Shown: positions 1-8,811 of the stretch, one piece after another
How positions within the stretch are numbered: the first letter of the stretch is position 1
How the letters are laid out: each line of letters begins with the position of its first letter
Assembly (NCBI GenBank): GCA_017882285.1
Contig: JADGPS010000020.1
Location: 1-41,866 of the forward strand
Direction: 5' to 3'
DNA length: 41,866 nucleotides
Source of the DNA: Paludibacter sp.
Lineage (GTDB): Bacteria; Bacteroidota; Bacteroidia; Bacteroidales; Paludibacteraceae
The notes under the pieces: generated by a model
Databases searched by the model: none
What the model was told of the DNA's origin: nothing
Seen by the model: the letters and a program-made list of their open reading frames with translations, nothing else
Made by a program: the position numbers and the translations under genes

Positions 1-46
1 TGAAAGTATTTGCTCGTAATTCATAAATTGCTGTATTAATTTCTTG

Positions 47-74
47 CAAAGATAACACATTTATTTGAATAAAT
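47..74 (-). promoter_or_regulatory. possible leftward Bacteroidota promoter with palindromic spacer
   Basis: On the minus strand the sequence TATCTTTG (complement of 47-54) fits the Bacteroidota -7 element TAnnTTTG. A perfect inverted repeat, ATTTATT-TG-AATAAAT at 59-74, lies in the spacer upstream of it and could be an operator. I do not see a clean -33 TTG. The promoter would drive a gene leaving the left edge of the window, which is not visible. The rest of 75-272 holds no recognisable gene or site. Confidence 0.3.
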
Positions 75-272
75 AAACGCTATTCTAAACTACAGCCAAT
101 ATTTATTATTCAAAATTTAATTTTGAGCGTTAGAAAAGAGGAAGATTTTGAAGAAAAAAAACAAACCAGTTATATATAGTAAATGGAATCTGTATTATCA
201 ATGAAATAAACTAAACTGATCAATTCGTAGCATGATTTAAAATCGTTTGCGAATAAAGAGAAAAGTTGCAAA

Positions 273-557
273 ATGGAAAAAACAACGTACATAAAAACCG
301 AAGACAACACCGCTAATCTGGCGGAATTGTTATTGCTTGGGATAAAGGATCTCGATGCAAAGGTGAGTGCGTTATCAAATCCTGAAGGTTTGGCAAAGCT
401 TTATACGGAAGATAAGGCTGCAGAGATGTTGGGTATTTCAAAAAGTTCGGTGATTACATTGCGCAAGGAACACAAAATTCATTACCGACAGATTGGTAAT
501 AGTATTCGATATAGTTTGGCGGATATAATTGAATACGAAGAAAAGTGCAGAAAATAA
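273..557 (+). CDS. helix-turn-helix DNA-binding protein (MerR/excisionase-like, HTH_17 type)
   Basis: This 94-aa protein has an N-terminal stretch of about 45 residues with no clear fold. A C-terminal winged-HTH signature follows: YTEDKAAEMLGISKSSV near residues 45-60, then a basic recognition stretch, then RYSLADIIEYE, the 'wing then helix' ending typical of excisionase/MerR-like DNA-binding domains (HTH_17). It sits 67 bp upstream of the restriction-modification gene on the same strand. It could therefore be a controller of that gene, but excisionase-like proteins of this size are also common as relics of mobile elements. No integrase is visible beside it. Function is inferred from the fold only. 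Confidence 0.7.
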   Translation: MEKTTYIKTEDNTANLAELLLLGIKDLDAKVSALSNPEGLAKLYTEDKAAEMLGISKSSVITLRKEHKIHYRQIGNSIRYSLADIIEYEEKCRK

Positions 558-597
558 TTATATTAACCGATAGTTAGGAAATGTGAAATGGATTTTG

Positions 598-605
598 TAG
601 TTTTG
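598..605 (+). promoter_or_regulatory. candidate -7 element for the restriction-modification gene
   Basis: TAGTTTTG at 598-605 fits TAnnTTTG and lies 19 bp upstream of the ATG at 625, which would give a leader of roughly 12 nt. The -33 region (around 573-580, TTAGG) is a poor match. The enzyme may therefore have its own weak promoter rather than depend on readthrough from the HTH gene. Confidence 0.35.
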
Positions 606-624
606 TGCTAATTAATAAATCACT

Positions 625-3600
625 ATGGAATTAAAGATACTAAAACCACGCATTGCCTTAAACAAAGCCTTTCTGAAGGTCAAACCCAACCGACCGGAGA
701 TAGAAACCTTTAAAAAGAATCTGATTGGTATCCTTGATACCATCGATGAATTTGAGTCGGAAGAGTTTCATAAAAACTTAGTATCTGATTTCCTGAAGAA
801 TACTTATTACGGTGGTAACCACTTTATCAATACCAAAGGACGGAATGATCTGGTGATACACAACGGTGCAACGGCAAGCAGTACCGTAGGTGTAATTATT
901 GAGACAAAGCAACCAACCAAAAAAGCTGAAATGCTTCGCCCCGATAATATCAATACCAAAGCGTTTCAGGAGCTGGTGCTGTATTACCTGCGGGAACGGA
1001 TAACGAACAAAAATACTGAAATTAAGCACTTGATAGCCACCAACATTTACGAGTGGTATATTTTCGACGGGCATTTATTCGAAAAACTGTTTGCACAAAA
1101 CAAGCCCTTAATCAAGAAATTTACCGACTTTGAAGAAGGACGTTCGGGGGGCAATAAAACGGAGTTTTTCTACAACGAAATAGCAGCTCCTGCCATTGCC
1201 GACCTACCCTACGAAATTACATTTACACATTTCAATATACGCGATTACGAAAAGCCACTCCGCAATAACGACAAGAAAGATGATAATGTGCTGATTGCGT
1301 TGTTTAAACTGCTATCTCCGGAACATTTGCTGAAACTGCCTTTTGCCAACGACAGCAACAGCCTGGATAAAGCATTTTATACCGAATTATTGCACATAAT
1401 CGGACTGACAGAGACCAAAGAAGGTGGTAAAAAACTGATTCAGCGGAAAGAAAAAGGACAACGCAATGCCGCTTCGCTGATGGAGAGTGCCATGGTGCAG
1501 TTGGATAATTTAGATAAATTGTCGCGGATGGATAAGCCTTCGCAGTATGGCGATACCACCGAAGAGCAGCTGTTTAATGTAGCGCTGGAACTGAGCATCA
1601 CGTGGATAAACCGCATTTTGTTTTTGAAACTGCTGGAAGCTCAGCTGATTAAATACCACAAAGGCGATAAAACCTATGCTTTTCTGAATACCGACAAAGT
1701 AAAGGGATTCGACGATTTGAATACCCTGTTTTTTCAGGTGCTGGCTAAAGTACCTGCCGAACGTAATGACGAAGTCAGACAGCTTTTTGCGCATGTGCCG
1801 TATCTGAACAGTTCACTGTTTGAACCTTCGGAAATTGAACATATTTGTTTTACTATAAGTCAGTTAAAGGATGGAAAACTGCCGCTATTTTCCAATTCGG
1901 TGATAAAGGACAATACCGGCAAAAAGCGCACAGGCGAACTGACCGCAGTGGAATACCTGTTTGAGTTTCTGAATGCCTACGATTTTAGCAGCGAAGGCAG
2001 CGAGGAAATTCAGGAAGACAACAAACGACTGATTAATGCTTCGGTGCTGGGACTGATATTTGAAAAGATAAACGGTTACAAAGACGGCTCATTCTTTACA
2101 CCCGGCTTTATAACCATGTACATGTGCCGCGAAACCATACGGCGGGCAGTGCTGCAAAAATTCAACGAACTGAAAGGCTGGAACTGCAAGACCATTGATG
2201 AACTGTACGACAACATTGAAGACCGCAAAGAAGCCAATATCCTAATCAACAGCTTGAAACTGTGCGACCCTGCGGTGGGTTCGGGACATTTTCTGGTATC
2301 GGCACTCAACGAGATAATAGCCATAAAAAGCGAACTGCGCATATTGTCCGACCGCGAAGGCAAACGCCTGAAAGAATATCGCGTGGAAGTGGAAAACGAC
2401 GAACTGATTGTAACCGACGAGGATGGACACCTGTTTGAATATAACCCCACCAGCAAAGAAAGCCAACGCGTACAGGAAACCCTTTTCCATGAAAAGCAAA
2501 CCATAATCGAAAATTGCCTATTTGGCGTGGATCTCAACCCAAATTCGGTAAAAATATGCCGTCTGCGGTTGTGGATTGAATTATTGAAAAATGCATATTA
2601 CAAATCGCCCGATTATACAGAATTGGAAACCCTGCCCAATATCGATATCAATATTAAATGCGGTAATTCATTGATTAGCCGATACGCGCTGGATGCGGAT
2701 TTCAAGATTATATTGAAGAATAGTAATTGGAGTATAGATTCTTATCGCAAAGCCGTTGCAACTTATCGAAATGCTAAAAGTAAGGACGAAAAGCGACAAA
2801 TGGAGAAGTTAATTCTTGGAATAAAACAAGAAATAAGTTCTGAGATTAGAAGGAATAATCCGTTGTTAACGAAGATAAATAAATTGGTTCATGATATTTC
2901 AAACCGATTTACTGGAAATTTTCTTTTTGAACCAACCGACCCATATACTAAGAAAGAAAAAGAATTAGAAAAGAAAAGATTGGCTGAACAAAAAAAGAAA
3001 GAAGCGGAACTGGCAATTTTCATGAAGGAATATGATGACATTAAGAATAATAAAATCTACGAGAATTCATTTGAATGGAGGTTTGAATTTCCTGAAGTTT
3101 TGAACGATGAAGGTGATTTTGTGGGATTTGATGTGGTGATAGGGAATCCGCCATATGGAGTAAAATTTACAGAACAAGAGAAATATTTTTATAAAGAAGC
3201 GTATACTGGAATTCATGTGAGAACACCTGAATCATTCAATTATTTCTTGGGTTTAACCTCAAAAATTTCAAATCAAAATGGTCTGTGTAATTTTATCATT
3301 CCTTCAAGTTTTCTTTCTCAAATAGAGTTTGAGAAAACCAGAAAATTAATTCTGGATAATTATAGTCTTTACAATGTGATAAATTTAGGGGATGAAGTCT
3401 TTGATGATGTTGCAACACCTACTTGTATTATTGGCTATAGAAAATCAAAAAGTATTGAACAATTATTGTATTTAGATATAAGTGGAGTTGAACGAACGAA
3501 GTTGTCCACAACTTTAGGAAAATCAAATAGATTTGTTGATACATCTTCATTTGAAACAAATGATTCATATTCTTTTGTTTTCAAACCATACAAATCTATT

Positions 3601-4380
3601 CTTGAAAAATGTTATAAATCACCAACACTTAAAGAAGTTGCAGAAGAGGTTGCAACAGGTGTTAGCTCAGGGTTAGACAAAGCATATGTTTATAGTTCAG
3701 AAGAGGTTGCTTATAATTTATTAGAAAGTTCTTTGCTTAAGAAATTGATAGTTGGAGGGGAAATAAATAGATATTTATTAAGTCCAATCTCAAATAAAAT
3801 GTTAGTTTACATTACTAGCGAACACAATATTTCTGAATACCCTAACATTGAGAATCAAATCATTAAATATAAAGAACCATTAAGTAAAAGGCGTGAAGCA
3901 GCAAATGGTCAAATTTCATGGTATAGCTTAAATTGGCCACGTCGTCAAAAACTTTTTGACAATCCTAAGATTCTTATTCGTCAAACAGCAAATAAAATTA
4001 TGGCTGCATATGATGAGGATAAATGGTACTGTTTAAAAAGTGGGTTAATTGTTCAATTACCTGAAAACTCTGATTTGCACTATTACTATTTGCTGGCATT
4101 GCTTAATTCAAAACTTTTAGATTTTCTGTATCACGATTTAGTCAATGAAGACAATCGTATATTTCCAGAGGTAAAACCGATACAGCTTTTTAAATTACCT
4201 ATTTGTAAAGCTACAAAAGAAGAACAGATTGATTTTATATCAAAAGTCCAACAAGTAATAGAATTAAAAGCATCTAATCAAGACACCACCGCCCTCGAAT
4301 CCGAAATAGATCGGTTGGTTTATCAGCTGTATGGGTTGACGGAAGAGGAGATTATGATTGTGGAGGGGGAGAAAATATAA
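625..4380 (+). CDS. Eco57I-like type IIG restriction endonuclease/N6-adenine methyltransferase
   Basis: This 1251-aa single polypeptide should both cut DNA and methylate adenine. An N-terminal PD-(D/E)XK-like nuclease is suggested by D75 (NDLVIHN) followed by E93-x-K95 (VGVIIETKQP). The N6-adenine methyltransferase core shows motif I as CDPAVGSGHF (residues 547-556, SAM binding) and catalytic motif IV NPPY (841-844). The C-terminal part resembles the TaqI/Eco57I specificity domain: WPRRQKLFDNPKILIRQ, then LLALLNSKLLDF, then a helical tail. A charged, probably coiled-coil linker lies near residues 775-815. No separate methylase or specificity gene is adjacent, as expected for type IIG. Base composition changes inside the gene: about 625-2700 is richer in GC, about 2700-4270 is clearly AT-rich, and the last 100 bp return to the first style. 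A duplicated 10-mer (GAAAATATAA) spans the stop codon. The cleavage site cannot be predicted. Confidence 0.85.
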   Translation: MELKILKPRIALNKAFLKVKPNRPEIETFKKNLIGILDTIDEFESEEFHKNLVSDFLKNTYYGGNHFINTKGRNDLVIHNGATASSTVGVIIETKQPTKKAEMLRPDNINTKAFQELVLYYLRERITNKNTEIKHLIATNIYEWYIFDGHLFEKLFAQNKPLIKKFTDFEEGRSGGNKTEFFYNEIAAPAIADLPYEITFTHFNIRDYEKPLRNNDKKDDNVLIALFKLLSPEHLLKLPFANDSNSLDKAFYTELLHIIGLTETKEGGKKLIQRKEKGQRNAASLMESAMVQLDNLDKLSRMDKPSQYGDTTEEQLFNVALELSITWINRILFLKLLEAQLIKYHKGDKTYAFLNTDKVKGFDDLNTLFFQVLAKVPAERNDEVRQLFAHVPYLNSSLFEPSEIEHICFTISQLKDGKLPLFSNSVIKDNTGKKRTGELTAVEYLFEFLNAYDFSSEGSEEIQEDNKRLINASVLGLIFEKINGYKDGSFFTPGFITMYMCRETIRRAVLQKFNELKGWNCKTIDELYDNIEDRKEANILINSLKLCDPAVGSGHFLVSALNEIIAIKSELRILSDREGKRLKEYRVEVENDELIVTDEDGHLFEYNPTSKESQRVQETLFHEKQTIIENCLFGVDLNPNSVKICRLRLWIELLKNAYYKSPDYTELETLPNIDINIKCGNSLISRYALDADFKIILKNSNWSIDSYRKAVATYRNAKSKDEKRQMEKLILGIKQEISSEIRRNNPLLTKINKLVHDISNRFTGNFLFEPTDPYTKKEKELEKKRLAEQKKKEAELAIFMKEYDDIKNNKIYENSFEWRFEFPEVLNDEGDFVGFDVVIGNPPYGVKFTEQEKYFYKEAYTGIHVRTPESFNYFLGLTSKISNQNGLCNFIIPSSFLSQIEFEKTRKLILDNYSLYNVINLGDEVFDDVATPTCIIGYRKSKSIEQLLYLDISGVERTKLSTTLGKSNRFVDTSSFETNDSYSFVFKPYKSILEKCYKSPTLKEVAEEVATGVSSGLDKAYVYSSEEVAYNLLESSLLKKLIVGGEINRYLLSPISNKMLVYITSEHNISEYPNIENQIIKYKEPLSKRREAANGQISWYSLNWPRRQKLFDNPKILIRQTANKIMAAYDEDKWYCLKSGLIVQLPENSDLHYYYLLALLNSKLLDFLYHDLVNEDNRIFPEVKPIQLFKLPICKATKEEQIDFISKVQQVIELKASNQDTTALESEIDRLVYQLYGLTEEEIMIVEGEKI

Positions 4381-4449
4381 GAAAATATAAGAAACCAAGA
4401 AACTGTCTATTCCTGAAACAGGTTTACAAAAAAGTGTTCAATCAAATAA

Positions 4450-4908
4450 ATGATAATATTACCTGTTATGAACGAACCGGATCTCTTTCAACTTAACCGC
4501 TTCATAAACGCACAGGAAGGTGTTTTTGAAACTGCACTTAAAGAACTACAAAACGGGAAGAAACAAACCCATTGGATGTGGTTTATCTTTCCTCAGTTAA
4601 AAGAACTTGGATTTAGTTCTACGGCAAAGTTCTATGGTATTACGGGTATTGCTGAAGCCAAAGCTTATCTTCAACATCCTTTATTACTTAACCGATTGGA
4701 AGAATGTGTAACGGCAGTACTTAATAGTAAAGCAAAAAAGCCAATTGAAATTTTCGGTCATCCCGACCACCTGAAATTTCACTCCAGTTTGACATTATTC
4801 TTTCTTGCAGAACCCGAAAATAAACTGTTTAAAGAAGCTCTTGAAAAGTATTATCAGGGAATAACCGATTTTGTGACTGAAAATATAATTCAGAAAGAAA
4901 AAATTTAA
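4450..4908 (+). CDS. DUF1810 family protein
   Basis: This 152-aa protein matches the DUF1810 pattern: DLFQLNRFINAQ near the N-terminus, a Trp-rich block THWMWFIFPQLKELG (residues 40-54), AKFYGI, and a C-terminal HPDHLKFHSSLTLF motif. The function of the family is not established to my knowledge. Family members usually begin a few residues before the D-L-F/x-R-F motif, so the internal ATG at 4468 (146 aa) is an equally likely start. It lies 13 bp upstream of the M16 peptidase gene and may be co-transcribed with it. No signal peptide or membrane segment is present. Confidence 0.75.
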   Translation: MIILPVMNEPDLFQLNRFINAQEGVFETALKELQNGKKQTHWMWFIFPQLKELGFSSTAKFYGITGIAEAKAYLQHPLLLNRLEECVTAVLNSKAKKPIEIFGHPDHLKFHSSLTLFFLAEPENKLFKEALEKYYQGITDFVTENIIQKEKI

Positions 4909-4921
4909 CAAACATAACATT

Positions 4922-7756
4922 ATGGAAGAAAGTAAGGATACTGACGGAAAACTGAATGCCCCTGACAGTGGTGAAAATGACTTGCAAAAACCCCTAAACA
5001 GACCTGATTACACTTATTTTACATTGGACAATGGACTGAAGGTTGTTTTGCATCGGGATTGCACACAACCCAGAATTGCAGTTAATATCCATTATCATGT
5101 TGGTTCGTCGCGTGAACAACGCGGTAAGACGGGTATTGCTCACCTTATTGAACATTTGATGTTTCGGAAATCTGAACATCTGCCACTGAATAGTTTTGAA
5201 CAAAATATCAGTATAATGAGTGGAAGCCGTCATGCATATACGCATGCAGACAGAACTGTGTTGAGCGATTTAGTGCCAAGAGATGCCCTGGAAAAAATAA
5301 TCTGGATGGAGTCGGACCGAATGGGATATTTTATCAATAGTATTACTCAGCAGGATATAAACAGCGAATTGAAAGTCATAATAAATGAATATCTTGGAAG
5401 ATTTATAAACAAACCCTACGAGTATAATATGATACTGTTAAGGGAATATTTTTATCCTTCAAATCATCCTTACAATTGGCTTCCTATCGGCAGATTAAAT
5501 GATTTGATGCATCTCACGTTGGCTGATGTAATGGAATATTATGAACGGTATTATACTCCAAATAATGCTTCACTGGTTTTAGTGGGAGATATGGATATAT
5601 CCCTTGTAAAAGAGTTAGTTCAAAAATATTTCGGTGAAATTAAAAAAAAGTTTCCTATCTCTAAACCTACCTTGCAACCTGTTGTTCTGAAAAAACGGAA
5701 AAGCATAGTCAGGGAAAGCGAAAATATTTTCCGACCCAGAATAACTTTTGTTTTTCCGGCCGTTAAAGGAGGCCATCCTGATTTTTTAGCATTTAGTTTT
5801 TTCATGAATTACTTTATGATATGTGTGGAAAATCCCCTGAAAGAAGTTTTAAAACAACGAAATCTGGCTTCTTATATAGAATTTATATTTGACCCATTGG
5901 AAAAGACAGGGATCATACAAATTGTAATCAGGGCGTTAGAAGGGGTTGATTTAAATGAAATAATCAGGGTACTGGATGAGTATATCGCAAAATTTGAATC
6001 GGAAGATTTAAAAGACTATTATGTTAAAGATATAAAAGATGACTTCAGGAGACATTATAATACGAGAATTTCGGATATAGAAACATTGGCAGACATGATA
6101 GCTTATGATACTGAATTCAGGGGAAAGCCGGATGCTTCTTATGATGATTTAGACAACTATATGACTTTGACAAAAGAGGACCTTATCAATATTTATAAAA
6201 AGTACTTTAAAAACAAACCGTATTTTGCTCTGTGTAACGTTCCCAAAGGCAAAACCGAGCTTGCACCCAGAGATGCGATTCGGGTGGAAACTGAAATTTA
6301 CGACCCTGAGGAGTTGAATTCTTTCTTTCAACATGAATTTGCCGGTGAATCAACTATTGAGTATACCGAAACTTCATTTGACAGGATAACAGAGCCTGAT
6401 TATCTTCCCAATACGCCAATTATAGAAATTCCAGAAGTGTGGAGTCACAAACTGAAAAACGGAATCAGGCTCTTTGGAATTACGCTGGAGAAAACGGAGG
6501 AAATTGAAGCGAACCTGATCATCAAAGGTGGAATGTTATTTGATCCTGCGGGTAAATCAGGACTCTCCTATCTTAACGCTGAATTAATGAACGAAGGTAC
6601 TGCAACCCGTTCGTCCGTTAACCTGCAAAATGCAATTTATGATCTGAATGCCAAAATAAAGGTTACATCAAAAGAGAATGCTACTTTCATTTCTATTTCC
6701 TGTGCTGTTACCAATTTCACAAAGGTCATGCAACTTGTTGAAGAGATGGTACTTCATCCCCGTTTTGACAATGAAAAGTTAAAAGAAAAAAAGACAATAA
6801 CACAATATGCCATACGGGCCGACTCTGATAGTCAGGTGATCCTATCGGAAATATTCACTCATAAACTTTTAAATGGTGTTGATTTACCCTATGCTTGCCC
6901 TTCCTTTCTGTCTTACGGAACAAAAACAGGTGATATAGAAGGAATCACCATCGATGATATACAATACTACTATAAACGTTACATAAATCCAACCTTAACG
7001 GATTTCACTTTTATCGGATCACTTCATAAGGAAGATTTAGTGGAAGCATTATCTCCATTCGTTGAAAACTGGACGGGGGATGTAATTGAAATACCTCAAC
7101 CCATTCTGAATCAGTCCGTTGAGAAAAATCGCATTTATTGTATTGATTTTCCTGACTCCTCTCAATCGTTACTAAAAATAATGCATCAAAACAAATCCGG
7201 TAAACCCGTTGATGGAATTAAACAGGAAATTGCAAACTATCCATTGGGTAATGGTAGTAATAATCTGTTGATTAACCAATTAATGGTCGGAAGAGGTTTT
7301 GCATACAGTGCTTATGCCTATTTTGAGCGTATAGTTCATGTTAATCATTTTTTTGTTTTTGCTTTAGTAGCAACCGACACAACAAAAGAAACCCTTCAAA
7401 TAATAAAAAATTTACTTGAAAACTATGAAAGTACGTTCGATGAAAAAGCCTTAGATTTAGCTAAAACAGCTTTATTGAGAAAGAGACTGTTTGCTTTTGA
7501 AACCCAGAAAGAACGGAATAAAATGCTGACCAATATAGCCGTACACCATTATCCTTCAGACTATTTTGAACAGGAAGATGAAGCCATCAAAAACATGACT
7601 TTATCTGAAGCCAAATCAATAATAGCAACCGATATGAACCCCAATGAACTTATCTGGCTGGTCCTGGGCGATGCAAAAACGCTATTGGAGCCACTCAATA
7701 GTTTAGGAATGGGAAAAGTAATTATGCTGGATAAGGAGGGAAAAGAAATTGAATAA
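4922..7756 (+). CDS. M16 family zinc metallopeptidase (pitrilysin/insulinase-like, two-repeat form)
   Basis: This 944-aa protein has the length of a full two-half M16 peptidase. The N-terminal half carries the inverted zinc motif HLIEH (H74, E77, H78) and a downstream Glu in KVIINEYLG (E156) at the spacing expected for the third ligand. The conserved GxxNAxTxxDxT block appears as GSRHAYTHADRT (101-112), with His in place of the usual Asn at 104. The C-terminal half starts near residue 510 (LKNGIRLFGI). Its equivalent of the zinc site is SYLNAELMNEG, so that half is non-catalytic, as is normal in the family. No signal peptide is visible, so a cytoplasmic enzyme that trims peptides is the simplest reading. 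It follows DUF1810 closely and ends before a 504-bp non-coding gap. Confidence 0.85.
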   Translation: MEESKDTDGKLNAPDSGENDLQKPLNRPDYTYFTLDNGLKVVLHRDCTQPRIAVNIHYHVGSSREQRGKTGIAHLIEHLMFRKSEHLPLNSFEQNISIMSGSRHAYTHADRTVLSDLVPRDALEKIIWMESDRMGYFINSITQQDINSELKVIINEYLGRFINKPYEYNMILLREYFYPSNHPYNWLPIGRLNDLMHLTLADVMEYYERYYTPNNASLVLVGDMDISLVKELVQKYFGEIKKKFPISKPTLQPVVLKKRKSIVRESENIFRPRITFVFPAVKGGHPDFLAFSFFMNYFMICVENPLKEVLKQRNLASYIEFIFDPLEKTGIIQIVIRALEGVDLNEIIRVLDEYIAKFESEDLKDYYVKDIKDDFRRHYNTRISDIETLADMIAYDTEFRGKPDASYDDLDNYMTLTKEDLINIYKKYFKNKPYFALCNVPKGKTELAPRDAIRVETEIYDPEELNSFFQHEFAGESTIEYTETSFDRITEPDYLPNTPIIEIPEVWSHKLKNGIRLFGITLEKTEEIEANLIIKGGMLFDPAGKSGLSYLNAELMNEGTATRSSVNLQNAIYDLNAKIKVTSKENATFISISCAVTNFTKVMQLVEEMVLHPRFDNEKLKEKKTITQYAIRADSDSQVILSEIFTHKLLNGVDLPYACPSFLSYGTKTGDIEGITIDDIQYYYKRYINPTLTDFTFIGSLHKEDLVEALSPFVENWTGDVIEIPQPILNQSVEKNRIYCIDFPDSSQSLLKIMHQNKSGKPVDGIKQEIANYPLGNGSNNLLINQLMVGRGFAYSAYAYFERIVHVNHFFVFALVATDTTKETLQIIKNLLENYESTFDEKALDLAKTALLRKRLFAFETQKERNKMLTNIAVHHYPSDYFEQEDEAIKNMTLSEAKSIIATDMNPNELIWLVLGDAKTLLEPLNSLGMGKVIMLDKEGKEIE

Positions 7757-7994
7757 TTTCCAATTTTCAATTACAGAATTTTCAATTATAATTTAATGAT
7801 AATCAAAAAAAAACCAAATCATAGGTATAACTATTTTTTATAATCTATATAAATCATAAGGTACTCATAACATTCATCTCCGTGAACAAGCCAAAATTGG
7901 GGAAGATAATAGGTGGCGAAATGCTATTTGTATGGAGAGGAAATTGATTGGGGACTGGGCTTGTTATGTGTGTTGTTTTATAGGGATAGGGAAT

Positions 7995-8035
7995 CTATAA
8001 AAAATATTTTTTATAGTTGTTTAAAATAAAACAAC
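7995..8035 (+). terminator. palindrome plus hairpin, terminator or operator candidate
   Basis: The 22-bp perfect palindrome at 7995-8016 (half-site CTATAAAAAAT) and the hairpin GTTGTTT-AAAATA-AAACAAC (8016-8035), followed by TTTTATTG, could terminate transcription from upstream or bind a dimeric regulator just ahead of the promoter at 8044-8074. The stems are almost all A-T, so as RNA they would be weak. An operator role is as likely as termination. Confidence 0.35.
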
Positions 8036-8043
8036 TTTTATTG

Positions 8044-8074
8044 TTGTATAATAAAAAAAAAATATATATATTTG
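8044..8074 (+). promoter_or_regulatory. Bacteroidota promoter for the tubulin/Hsp70 operon
   Basis: TTG at 8044-8046, a 20-nt spacer, and TATATTTG at 8067-8074 match the -33/-7 consensus TTTG...TAnnTTTG well. Initiation would fall near 8081, giving a leader of about 180 nt before the first gene of the operon at 8261. Confidence 0.6.
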
Positions 8075-8260
8075 CAGATATTTAATTTAAACTTTTGTGT
8101 TTGTGGCGGCAGTTTAATTAAATGTCTGATTTGCATTTATTTAACGGTAAGAAAATACCTTTTATTTAAAAACTGGTATTAATTATCAGTTTTCTTTGAT
8201 TTTGAGAAGTGTGTGTTGAAGAAATTTTTATAATAACAATATATCAAATTCTTTACCAAT

Positions 8261-8665
8261 ATGATAAAATCATATCTCTCTCGTTTACACTCTTATTCTC
8301 CTCTCACCACTGCTCTTTTTATAGTAGCAGTTCTTTATTTTGTTACGGGCTGTAACTTAATTTATTCTAAAGAAACTTATCTTAAAGATTTTGCTCAGTT
8401 TGTGTTAGAAACTGAACAAAACTATACCAATTACACAAGACAGGATTGGGAAAACACAGATTTGAAATATGCCAAATTCACCTCAGAACTTTACCAAAAA
8501 GTCTATTCTGAACTTGCATCAGAAGATCAACGCCAAGTAGGTAAACTAAAAATTCGATACGAAACAATTAAACTAAAGGTAGAAATTAACAACACTATTC
8601 AATCAATTAAAGATGGTGTTGAACAAACATCAGGGGCTTTGGAAGAGTTAGTTGGAGATAAATAA
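8261..8665 (+). CDS. small putative lipoprotein, first gene of the tubulin/Hsp70 operon
   Basis: This 134-aa protein has a hydrophobic N-terminal segment (about residues 16-30) ending in FVTGC, a plausible lipobox with Cys31, so a lipoprotein is likely. The rest is hydrophilic and helical, rich in Tyr, Lys and Glu: a Phe/Tyr-rich helix around 37-55 (YLKDFAQFVLETEQNY) and a C-terminal helix predicted to pack as a short coiled coil. It resembles small Bacteroidota envelope proteins of unknown function, and I cannot name the family with confidence. It is separated from the next gene by 146 bp, more than any other gap in the operon, so it may be only loosely coupled to it. Confidence 0.65.
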   Translation: MIKSYLSRLHSYSPLTTALFIVAVLYFVTGCNLIYSKETYLKDFAQFVLETEQNYTNYTRQDWENTDLKYAKFTSELYQKVYSELASEDQRQVGKLKIRYETIKLKVEINNTIQSIKDGVEQTSGALEELVGDK

Positions 8666-8811
8666 ATTCAGTTTTTTAAATGAAAATCTCAACTAAATCA
8701 AAATTATAAACGAAAACCAAGCGGGTTAATTTAAAAAATACGTTACACATTTTATAAATAAAATATAGTCTGTACAACTGATTTCAACGTATATAACTTA
8801 AAAAAATTGTT

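Larger units (their letters stand above)
7757..8260. other. 504-bp intergenic region with palindromes and a possible structured RNA
   Basis: No convincing ORF lies here. Two copies of TTTTCAATTA follow the M16 stop. AACAAGCC (7885-7892) and GGCTTGTT (7958-7965) are perfect complements enclosing about 65 nt that is more GC-rich than its surroundings and contains the palindrome CCAAAATTGG (7891-7900). A 22-bp perfect palindrome (half-site CTATAAAAAAT) occupies 7995-8016 and abuts a hairpin GTTGTTT/AAACAAC (8016-8035). The promoter described separately follows at 8044-8074, leaving an AT-rich 5' leader of about 180 nt. Confidence 0.6.

Noticed and set aside
273-557. Excisionase of an adjacent integrated element
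   Set aside because: No integrase, attachment repeat or phage gene is visible nearby, and the XerC-like gene at 27090 is in its housekeeping position.
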